Assembly: GCA_002011215.1 (NCBI GenBank)
Contig: MTML01000042.1
Location: 88,355-152,354, forward strand
Reading direction: 5' to 3'
DNA length: 64,000 nt
From: Archaeoglobus sp. JdFR-24
GTDB lineage: Archaea; Halobacteriota; Archaeoglobi; Archaeoglobales; Archaeoglobaceae
Shown one piece after another: positions 44,023 to 51,463 of this stretch. Made by a program: the position numbers and the translations under genes. Under the pieces are notes generated by a model. That model searched no databases. It was not told the origin of the DNA and saw only the letters and a list, made by a program, of their open reading frames with translations. Position 1 is the first letter of the stretch; each line of letters begins with the position of its first letter.

Positions 44023-44145
44023 TGTCATCACCCATCTTTTTCACCACCTTTATCTCCGATTTAATCATCAACACCAGCATTACGAGCAGGATACACCATT
44101 TTTACAGCTTGTATCCCACTCTGAACTTGGTTATGGTGCCAGAGT
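44023..44145 (-). promoter_or_regulatory. Hairpin-rich 5-prime leader of speD-bpsA
   Basis: A minus-strand TATA at about 44164-44176 (TTTTTAAATTTTT) would start the message near 44143, leaving a leader of about 120 bases. Two hairpins are seen: ACTCTG/CAGAGT (44118-44123 with 44140-44145) and GGATACA/TGTATCC (44089-44095 with 44110-44116), then a strong GGTGGTGA and the start. Most genes here are leaderless, so this long structured leader is a candidate regulatory RNA. Confidence 0.45.
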
Positions 44146-44385
44146 TACCATTTAGTCCATTGATTTTTAAATTTTTCGCCCTGTTAAACAGATAATTAAG
44201 AATTATTTAAGTTTTATCAGTCTCAAACTTGTTATTTAGTGATTAAGTTTTGAATTTATCCTTTGTTTTGGAAATATTCCATTATCAGTGGTTTGTTGTT
44301 GAGAAGGACAAATTATTCAGGACAGTATACAATACTCTCCAAAATGTTTAAATATTGCTATGCAAACGCCCCGAGGGTGATAATT

Positions 44386-45966
44386 ATGGCTGGAGAAATT
44401 GAAAAGCCTGAGAATTATGCTGGTCATCCCCTTTACACTCTTGAAAATTGTACCTCCTGTAAAGCCTGTGTGAGGGCATGCAAACCTAAAGCGATTGAGA
44501 TGGATGTAGAGATTATGCCAGATGGGCGAAAAATGCTGAAGTCCTATATTCTTGATTTTGAAAAATGTAACTTTTGCGGAAAATGTGCTGAAAAATGTCC
44601 CAACGACACAATAATTATGGTGGATGACTTTGAAGGGATGGTGGAGCGGGTAGACAAAAGGGTTTTTAGTATATCAGAGTTCATGGAATTGAAGAATGAG
44701 CTGAAACTGAGAGACTTTAAGAGAGCAGCCTTTATAATCCCTGAAAACTGCATCGCATGCGAACTATGTGTGATGACCTGCCCTGTAAAGGCGATAATAG
44801 CTGCAAGAGAGAATGGCAGAGTGACAATAACCGTGAAACCTGATTTGTGTGGCGGGTGTGGAGAATGTGTCAGGAACTGTCCAGCATATGCTCTCGGGCT
44901 TGTTGATGTTGAGGGGATTGATGTCGCAGCAAAACAGGTGTTTACGTATTCCGTGGATTTGCCTGAAAAGGTGTTGGATGACAATTATTTTGGTAATTTG
45001 AAAGCTAAGGTCATCGATTCCGGACTGTGCAGCCACTGTGGAACATGTACAACAATATGTCCTGTTTATGGAATCATAGCTGGAGACAAACCTATCGAGT
45101 TCCCAAACTATGAGGAAAATTGTATAGATTGTGGTAGTTGCGTGAGGGTGTGTCCCAGATGGAACTACAAACCTCTCAGCGGGGTTGGAGAGTTCATCGA
45201 ATTAACTGCAGCTAGATCGAAGAGGTTTGTCGGTCAGGACGGGGGTATGGTATCTGAAATAATAGCTTCAGCTCTTGAAATGGGACTTATAGAGAGTTCT
45301 CTTTTTGTTGATAGAGATGAAGAATGGAAAACGAAGATCGTTACAATAAGAAAGCCCAAACAGCTTGAAAACAGTACCGCAACCGGCACAAAATACAGTT
45401 TTGCAGACGTTATGCCTGAAATGAGGAGGGCGGTTTTCAGAGCTAAAAAGGGATTGGGGTTCGTTGGTACACCATGCATGGTCTCGGGCTTGAGAAAAAT
45501 ACAAGGTGAGGTTGAGAGCTTCAGAGCTAAGGTTAAGATTGCAGTAGCTCTTTTCTGTACTGAAAACTTCTATTATCACCAGCTTGCAGAATTTCTTGCC
45601 GAAAAGGGTGTGGATTTGAAAGAAGCTGTGAAAACGGACATTACTAAAGGTAAGTTCATTGTGACTCTTGAAAATGGGGAGGAAGTGAGCTTTTCGGTTA
45701 AGGAGCTTGAGAGCATAGTCCCCTCTGGATGCAGGTTCTGCATCGATTTTTCGGGTGTTGAAAGTGATCTGAGTGTTGGAAGTGTGGGCAGTAAAGCAGG
45801 CTATTCCACAATAATCGTGAGAACTGAGATCGGAAAGAAAATAATCGATTACATAAAGGAAAAGGATTATGCAGAATTTATAGAGGCGGATTTAGGTATT
45901 GTCGAGAAACTCTCGAATTACAAGGTGAAGAAAAACCTCAAATACGTTGAATCACTCAACAAATAA
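44386..45966 (+). CDS. Six-cluster ferredoxin fused to FrhB/FdhB-type F420 oxidoreductase subunit
   Basis: 526 residues from the ATG at 44386, after a GAGGGTGAT Shine-Dalgarno. Six CxxCxxCxxxC clusters are seen: CTSCKACVRACKP, CNFCGKCAEKCPN, CIACELCVMTCPV, CGGCGECVRNCPA, CSHCGTCTTICPV and CIDCGSCVRVCPR. Then FrhB_FdhB N and C domains follow (GQDGGMVSEIIASAL, VGTPCMVSGLRKI, CRFCIDFSGVESDLSVGSVG). FrhB domains bind FAD and react with F420H2. FqoF has only two clusters, so this is a larger electron hub, perhaps ferredoxin:F420 or heterodisulfide-type. The longer frame from 44263 is upstream of the TATA and rejected. Confidence 0.82.
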   Translation: MAGEIEKPENYAGHPLYTLENCTSCKACVRACKPKAIEMDVEIMPDGRKMLKSYILDFEKCNFCGKCAEKCPNDTIIMVDDFEGMVERVDKRVFSISEFMELKNELKLRDFKRAAFIIPENCIACELCVMTCPVKAIIAARENGRVTITVKPDLCGGCGECVRNCPAYALGLVDVEGIDVAAKQVFTYSVDLPEKVLDDNYFGNLKAKVIDSGLCSHCGTCTTICPVYGIIAGDKPIEFPNYEENCIDCGSCVRVCPRWNYKPLSGVGEFIELTAARSKRFVGQDGGMVSEIIASALEMGLIESSLFVDRDEEWKTKIVTIRKPKQLENSTATGTKYSFADVMPEMRRAVFRAKKGLGFVGTPCMVSGLRKIQGEVESFRAKVKIAVALFCTENFYYHQLAEFLAEKGVDLKEAVKTDITKGKFIVTLENGEEVSFSVKELESIVPSGCRFCIDFSGVESDLSVGSVGSKAGYSTIIVRTEIGKKIIDYIKEKDYAEFIEADLGIVEKLSNYKVKKNLKYVESLNK

Positions 45967-46086
45967 TATTCAATCATCTTTTTTAATTTATTTATTTGAC
46001 TATATTTTAATTTATTGTGTTAATTATCACTGCAATATTCTCAATGTTCAGAAAAGTCTTTTAATTCTCCTTCACCCAATGTTTGC

Positions 46087-46959
46087 ATGGAAAAGGTAAG
46101 TATACTTGTTGAGGCTCTACCATACATCAAGGAATTTCATGGTTCATTGATGGTTATTAAGCTGGGTGGGCATGCAATGGTGAGTGAAAGTATTATGGAG
46201 AACACGATTAAAGACATTCTTCTGCTTTACTTCGTTGGAATAAAGCCTATTGTTGTACACGGAGGTGGGCCTGAGGTCTCTGAGAAAATGAAAAAGCTCG
46301 GGCTAACTCCAAAGTTTATCGATGGGTTGAGGGTTACTGATGAGGATACAATGGAAGTTGTGGAGATGGTTCTTGATGGCAAAATAAACTCCAAAATAGT
46401 TTCTACCTTCATAAAGAATGGTGGTAAGGCAGTTGGAATATCTGGGAAAGATGGTCTCTTAGTAATAGCGAAAAAAAAGGTAATCAAGAAGAGAGTTGGA
46501 GAGGAGGAGGTTGACATTGATCTTGGATTTGTAGGAGAATCGGAATACGTTAATCCTGAAATTCTGAATGTGCTTGTTGAAAATGATTTTATACCCGTCA
46601 TCTCGCCTATTGCATCCGATCTTGAAGGAAACACTTTCAATCTAAATGCTGATGTGGTAGCAGGCCATATAGCTGGGGCTGTTAAGGCAAAGAAACTTAT
46701 TATGCTTACAGATGTCCCTGGCTTACTGAAAGATCCCGGGGATAAAAGCTCACTTGTATCAAGGGTCTCTTCATCAGAACTTGAAAAGATGCTTCGTGAT
46801 GGAGGAATTGAGGGTGGAATGATTCCTAAGGTGGAATCTGTACTTACAGCCCTCAAGGGTGGTGTGGAAAAAGCTCACATAATTGATGGTTCAAGGGAAC
46901 ACTCAATACTTCTGGAGCTTTTCACAAAAGAGGGTATAGGGACAATGATTGAGCCTTAA
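46087..46959 (+). CDS. argB: Acetylglutamate kinase
   Basis: Phosphorylates N-acetylglutamate in arginine/ornithine synthesis. The 290 residues show VIKLGGHAMVSES near 21, VVHGGGPEVSEKMKKLG near 55, FNLNADVVAGHIAGAVKAKK near 184, and GGIEGGMIPKVESVLTALKG at about 240. Arg-sensitive forms carry an N-terminal helix (VSILVEALPYIKEFHG), which is present. A possible TATA (GTCTTTTAATTC) is about 30 bases upstream. Confidence 0.92.
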   Translation: MEKVSILVEALPYIKEFHGSLMVIKLGGHAMVSESIMENTIKDILLLYFVGIKPIVVHGGGPEVSEKMKKLGLTPKFIDGLRVTDEDTMEVVEMVLDGKINSKIVSTFIKNGGKAVGISGKDGLLVIAKKKVIKKRVGEEEVDIDLGFVGESEYVNPEILNVLVENDFIPVISPIASDLEGNTFNLNADVVAGHIAGAVKAKKLIMLTDVPGLLKDPGDKSSLVSRVSSSELEKMLRDGGIEGGMIPKVESVLTALKGGVEKAHIIDGSREHSILLELFTKEGIGTMIEP

Positions 46960-47024
46960 CAAGGTGATAGAATGTTTTATCTAAATTCACAAAACAGATT
47001 ATCTGAGCTTTGGGAGATGAAAGA

Positions 47025-47840
47025 ATGAAGCTTGGCACTCAACCAGATATTTTTCATTCTTTAAGGCGCTCTTTTGAGTTTGCCTCCGAGAACGAATTTT
47101 CACATGTTGAAATTTTGATGGATCACCCGAATTTTTACCATGAGAACATCGGATTTGCTCAGATTCTTGAATTGCGGGGTAGTTATGATGTTGATGTTCT
47201 GATTCATGCCTCAGCAACAGCAACCAATTTTATCTCAATAAGTCCTCACATGAGAAAAGCAAGTTACAGGGAGCTTGAAAAAACCCTGATTTTTGCACAT
47301 AAATGTGAAGCTGAGCTTGTGACTTTCCATATTGGGTGGAATCCGGGTTTTATTACCTCCAATGGATTTGTATATACTAATGATTGGTACTCTGAACACA
47401 ACTTCAAGGTACTTACTGATGAAATGTACGCTTTCTTAAAAAATGTGAATTCTGAAATATTGGCTCTTGAGAATACCATTGAAATGGATGAAAGAATGCA
47501 GAAGGCGATTGAGCATCTTATTAAAAATACTGATCTGAAATTAACCTTCGATATTGGCCATTATAGCGTTAAATCATCTCATAGCATCTTTTTGAAGTAT
47601 TTTGATAGGGTTGAAAACGTTCATTTGCATGATAACCGTGGTGAATACGATGAACATCTTCCGCTGGGAAGGGGGAACATCGATCTGAATATCATTCCTT
47701 TTGAGAAATACAATGGTTTTCTGACTCTTGAGCTGAGGGATGAAAGGGCAATACTCGAATCTAAAGCTTATCTGACCAGATATATTTCAAATTATTTTAA
47801 ACAAAGTGATAAATCAAATTTAATTGTAGATGGGGGATGA
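47025..47840 (+). CDS. Xylose-isomerase-like TIM-barrel protein (AP endonuclease 2 family)
   Basis: 271 residues with metal-binding positions characteristic of the family: HVEILMDHPNFYHENIG, DVLIHASATATNF, VTFHIGWNPG, LALENTIEM, LTFDIGHYSV, and ENVHLHDNRGEYDEHLPLGRG. These resemble sugar isomerases/endonuclease IV. The reaction is not known. The ATG at 47025 follows a GGGAGATGAAAG Shine-Dalgarno; the frame from 47010 (TTG) is less likely. Adjacent to argB and to the ornithine cyclodeaminase gene, with only four bases to the latter. Confidence 0.75.
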   Translation: MKLGTQPDIFHSLRRSFEFASENEFSHVEILMDHPNFYHENIGFAQILELRGSYDVDVLIHASATATNFISISPHMRKASYRELEKTLIFAHKCEAELVTFHIGWNPGFITSNGFVYTNDWYSEHNFKVLTDEMYAFLKNVNSEILALENTIEMDERMQKAIEHLIKNTDLKLTFDIGHYSVKSSHSIFLKYFDRVENVHLHDNRGEYDEHLPLGRGNIDLNIIPFEKYNGFLTLELRDERAILESKAYLTRYISNYFKQSDKSNLIVDGG

Positions 47841-47844
47841 TAAG

Positions 47845-49077
47845 ATGGAAAGTAATGTAAAAGAGATTGAATTTGAAGGACATCTGATAGATTCTATGAT
47901 ATTTCCGAGAGTACTCGACAGGATTCTCGATCTGGATGGAGAATTTGAGATTCTTGAGTTCAGGGTTGGGAAGAAAAAAACCGATTACAGTTATGCAAGA
48001 CTCCTTGTGATTGGTAAAAATGGAGAACATCTTAACAAAATACTTCACGAACTTCACAGGCTTGGAGCCAAGATACCCGATGCTGAGGAGGTTGAACTCT
48101 CTCCTGCCCCGGGAGATAAGGTTTTGCCGGACGACTTTTACGTCACAACAAACCACCCCACCTTTATCAATCATAGAGGAAACTGGCTCAGGGTAGAGAA
48201 CATTAGCATGGATAGGGTGATAGTCGTTAAAAACGGCAGAGCAGAATGTGCATCTATTGATGAAGTGAAAAAGGGAGACATGGTGGTTGTTGGTGAAAAA
48301 GGAGTGCGAGTAGTACCGCCTGAAAGACCGAGGAAGTCATCTCATTTTCAATTCATGGGTGGGAATGTTAGCAGCGAAAGACCAACTGAAGAGATGGTTG
48401 AGATAATTGCAGAAGAAATTCTGTCTCTTAAGAAAAATGGTGGCAAAATTGCGGTTGTTGCAGGTCCCGCAGTTGATCATACAGGAGCGAGAGATGCGCT
48501 TGCAGGGATGATAAGAGATGGTTATATTGACCTTCTTCTCTCAGGAAACGCGCTTGCAGTTCACGATTTGGAAATATCTATGTTTGGAACATCTTTGGGT
48601 ATGGATATAGACTCAGGCAGACCGGTGCCTGGAGGAAACAGACATCATCTGAGAACAATAAGCAAAATAATTGCTGCTGGAGGGATAAAACAAGCTATTG
48701 AACTGGGAATTGTTAAGGATGGGATAATGTATGAATGCATCAAAAACAATGTGCCTTTCATTCTTGCCGGCTCTATAAGGGATGACGGCCCTCTGCCGGA
48801 GGTTATAACGGATGTCATGGATGCAAAAAAAGCCATGAAAAATGCTTTGAGGGATATAGATATGGTCATCATGCTCTCAACAATGCTCCATAGTATTGCT
48901 GTTGGAAATCTTTTACCTTCTACAGTTAAAACAATCTGCGTGGATATAAATCCTGCAACCGTTACAAAACTTATAGATAGGGGTACTGCTCAGGCGATTG
49001 GAGTTGTAACGGATGTTGGGCTTTTCATTCCGGAGCTTTACAGCAAACTGAAGGGACGTATGGAGGATGAAAAATAA
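47845..49077 (+). CDS. Archaeal ornithine cyclodeaminase (TIGR00300/ArgZ-like)
   Basis: 410 residues from the ATG after GGGGGATGAT. Seen: N-terminal LOR/SDH-like domain (EFEGHLIDSMIFPRVLDRIL ... EFRVGKKKTDYSYARL), linker, then a Rossmann-like NAD domain with VVAGPAVDHTGARDALAGMI near residue 207, GNALAVHDLEISMFGTSLGM near 237 and VDINPATVTKLIDRG near 371. Members were shown to be ornithine cyclodeaminases making proline in methanogens, unlike the bacterial Ocd fold. Older annotation: LOR/SDH bifunctional enzyme conserved region. Close to argB, fitting ornithine/proline metabolism. Confidence 0.8.
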   Translation: MESNVKEIEFEGHLIDSMIFPRVLDRILDLDGEFEILEFRVGKKKTDYSYARLLVIGKNGEHLNKILHELHRLGAKIPDAEEVELSPAPGDKVLPDDFYVTTNHPTFINHRGNWLRVENISMDRVIVVKNGRAECASIDEVKKGDMVVVGEKGVRVVPPERPRKSSHFQFMGGNVSSERPTEEMVEIIAEEILSLKKNGGKIAVVAGPAVDHTGARDALAGMIRDGYIDLLLSGNALAVHDLEISMFGTSLGMDIDSGRPVPGGNRHHLRTISKIIAAGGIKQAIELGIVKDGIMYECIKNNVPFILAGSIRDDGPLPEVITDVMDAKKAMKNALRDIDMVIMLSTMLHSIAVGNLLPSTVKTICVDINPATVTKLIDRGTAQAIGVVTDVGLFIPELYSKLKGRMEDEK

Positions 49078-50118
49078 ATGGCTAAGGAAATAGAAGAAAG
49101 GAATGAAAAAATGGAAAGAAAAGAGAAGATAAAATTGACCTATTCAAAATCTGGAGTAGATATTTTTGAAGAGGGAAGAGCAGTCAAATCCTTGGTGTCC
49201 TCGATCAAATTTAGAAGGAAGGGGTTTGGAGAGCCATTACTCTCCGGCCATTATGCTGGAGTGATTGATTTTGGAGATTTTGGAGTGGCCATTACGACAG
49301 ATGGGGTTGGTTCGAAGATTCTTGTAGCGGAGGCTGTTGGGAAGTTTGATACTGTTGGCATTGATTGTGTTGCAATGAATGTGAATGATCTAATCGCGAT
49401 CGGAGCTGAACCTGTAGCCTTTGTGGACTATATTGCTATAGAAAAACCAGATCCTGAGCTTATGACTCAGATTGCCAAGGGACTGGAGGAGGGCTGCAGA
49501 ATTGCCAACATTACTCTCGTGGGCGGAGAAACAGCCACTCTTCCAGATATAATCAGGGGTTTTGACCTTGCTGGAACGGCGATCGGATGGGTTAAAAAAG
49601 ATAGACTTATCACAGGCGAGAGTATAGCTCCAGGGGATGTTATAGTGGGAATTCCGAGCAGTGGAATTCACAGCAACGGTCTCACTCTTGCCAGAAAAGC
49701 AGTTGAACTTGCCGGCTACAGCTACAATGATGAGTTTGAGGGTAAGACAATCGGGGAGGAGCTGCTTACACCAACCAGGATATATTCTGAGATAGTGAAG
49801 ATAAAGGACAGATATGAAATTCACGGGATAGCCCATATAACTGGAAGTGGACTGCTTAAACTCAAAAGGCTCAAAAATCTGAAGTTTGTTATAGAGGATC
49901 CTCTTCCCGTTCATAGAATTTTCAGATTCATTCAGGAAATTGGGAACGTTGATGCAGTTGAAATGTACAGGACATTCAACATGGGTATGGGATTTGCCTT
50001 AATCATGCCGGAACTTGAAGCAAAAAGACTTATCAGGGAAGAAGAAATAGATTGCAGGATAGTGGGCACAGTTGAGGAAGGGGAAGGCATATTTGTGAAG
50101 GATTTGAAAATAGGTTAG
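49078..50118 (+). CDS. purM: Phosphoribosylformylglycinamidine cyclo-ligase (AIR synthase)
   Basis: Makes aminoimidazole ribotide in purine synthesis. 346 residues: [23 protein letters not shown] (residues about 60-82), [20 protein letters not shown] near 100, [20 protein letters not shown] near 150, and [20 protein letters not shown] near 194. Immediately follows the ornithine cyclodeaminase stop. The N-terminal 11 residues are charged and non-conserved, so an ATG at 49111 is a plausible alternative start. Confidence 0.9.
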   Translation: MAKEIEERNEKMERKEKIKLTYSKSGVDIFEEGRAVKSLVSSIKFRRKGFGEPLLSGHYAGVIDFGDFGVAITTDGVGSKILVAEAVGKFDTVGIDCVAMNVNDLIAIGAEPVAFVDYIAIEKPDPELMTQIAKGLEEGCRIANITLVGGETATLPDIIRGFDLAGTAIGWVKKDRLITGESIAPGDVIVGIPSSGIHSNGLTLARKAVELAGYSYNDEFEGKTIGEELLTPTRIYSEIVKIKDRYEIHGIAHITGSGLLKLKRLKNLKFVIEDPLPVHRIFRFIQEIGNVDAVEMYRTFNMGMGFALIMPELEAKRLIREEEIDCRIVGTVEEGEGIFVKDLKIG

Positions 50119-50224
50119 TGGGATAATTTTGGCCATAATTTCAGAACGTGGTTCAGACAACATTTACGGTATTTAGCGTAAAGCTTAAATTATGCATAAG
50201 CATTGAGAAATCTCACCTGATGTT

Positions 50225-50319
50225 GCCCGGGTGGTGTAGTCCGGCCTAACATGGGGGCCTGTCGTGATCAGTATGATCGTGGATAGCCCTCGCCTCGGGT
50301 TCAAATCCCGGCCCGGGCG
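50225..50319 (+). tRNA. tRNA-Asp (anticodon GTC) with a 20-base intron
   Basis: Acceptor GCCCGGG/CCCGGGC with discriminator G. D stem GTGT/ACAT. Anticodon stem GGGGC/GCCCT with loop C-T-GTC-G split after position 37. T arm TCGGG-TTCAAAT-CCCGG. A 20-base insert at 50265-50284 (TGATCAGTATGATCGTGGAT) sits in the canonical archaeal 37/38 position and contains the hairpin GATCA/TGATC. It must be cut by the bulge-helix-bulge splicing endonuclease. Confidence 0.88.
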
Positions 50320-51231
50320 TTTTACTTTCTGTTCAGTTCTTATTACTTTTAGAACTACTCAGCTGACTTTATCAATCTGATTTAGGAAGTATATCCTGAT
50401 GCCTCCGGTTGATATTCACAATTACGGGCAACGGTTTAAAAGGCAATTAGACTTGCTCGATGATTCTGAACTCCCTGAGAGGAAAAAGTGCTCATCAAAG
50501 GTTTATCCACTATACTATAGGGGATCCATCCAAAACCTCACGACCCACTATACGAGAAACGAAAGTACAGGTTACTAAGAAGTTCTGACACTGTGGGTTG
50601 CCAGTTTTCCCCCGCATCTCTTGAAACCACCGGATATACTTCCTCCAATACCGTATTTATGCCGTTTGATTCGCCAGTTAGATCTGGTTATCGCCAATAT
50701 GCGAATTGACTTTAAAAGAGCGGACTTTAAAAGAGTGGGTCAGAATACTGCATCAAGATCTGAAACCACATTTGAAAACAAATTTTGATTGCGTTATTTA
50801 AACCTCCAATCATATTGGTCTGAATCTAGGTTCAAAACCTTGATTGAGCTTGAAAAGGGGTGAGAGGCATTGTCAATACGGCTTTTGACAACGGATGGCT
50901 TATCCACCCTCAGCTAACACCTCAAGTAATCCCGTCGTTACTTAAAGCTTAATCTTCGCCTCTAATGTTTAGTATATGGTACGCTATATAACACTTCCGA
51001 CAACTTAATTTTGCATTATTGTCAATAGTTCTTAATGATCTCTGTTTGTTCAAGTTTTTTGAAGAATTCTTCAGCTTCTTTTTTGATTTTACTCTCTATA
51101 GAATTTTTGAGTTGATATAGACTGTAGTTATTTTTGTGGGTTTGAAGCTACTTAAAGACTGTCTTAGAAAGATCATTGCTTAAGTCGGCAAACGAGTAGG
51201 TTGGGTGGGGGACCATTTTAGTGGGAGGTTA
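50320..51231. other. Nearly gene-free stretch with inverted repeat and possible integrase relic
   Basis: No intact frame. It holds a 13-base inverted repeat AGGAAGTATATCC (50384-50396) with GGATATACTTCCT (50632-50644), a direct repeat of GACTTTAAAAGAG (50709-50739), a GTTGATATTCACAATTAC word at 50408-50425, also found after tRNA-Arg, and a broken frame with VDIHNYGQRFKRQLDLLDD. This could be a relic of an integrated element next to tRNA-Asp, but the evidence is thin. Confidence 0.4.
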
Positions 51232-51234
51232 ATG

Positions 51235-51387
51235 ATGCAGAAAATCCAGATTTTCACTCTATGTGCTGGACCAATCTTAGGCGTTATACTTCTCAGCTAC
51301 CTCCAGCTCAGAAAGTGGAGGGATGGAGGAGGATGTGGAAACCTTGGAACCCATCAACATTCTAAAATTGTAAAGGTAAGCGTGTGA
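51235..51387 (+). CDS. Hypothetical small membrane protein, 50 residues
   Basis: One hydrophobic segment (IFTLCAGPILGVILLSYLQL) followed by a Gly/Cys/His-rich tail (RKWRDGGGCGNLGTHQHSKI). GGGAGGTT lies about six bases before the ATG at 51235, with another ATG at 51232. No family is recognised. The only reason to believe it is the good Shine-Dalgarno and transmembrane pattern. Confidence 0.35.
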   Translation: MQKIQIFTLCAGPILGVILLSYLQLRKWRDGGGCGNLGTHQHSKIVKVSV

Positions 51388-51463
51388 GATTTGAACCTTC
51401 AACAGTTTCCAGAACTGAAAAATGAAAAAAGAACTTCCAAAAACTTTAGAATACCTTTTCATA

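Noticed and set aside
46227..46856. A 209-codon minus-strand open frame inside argB
   Set aside because: Ser/Thr/Pro-rich antisense shadow of a confident argB, with no start signals.
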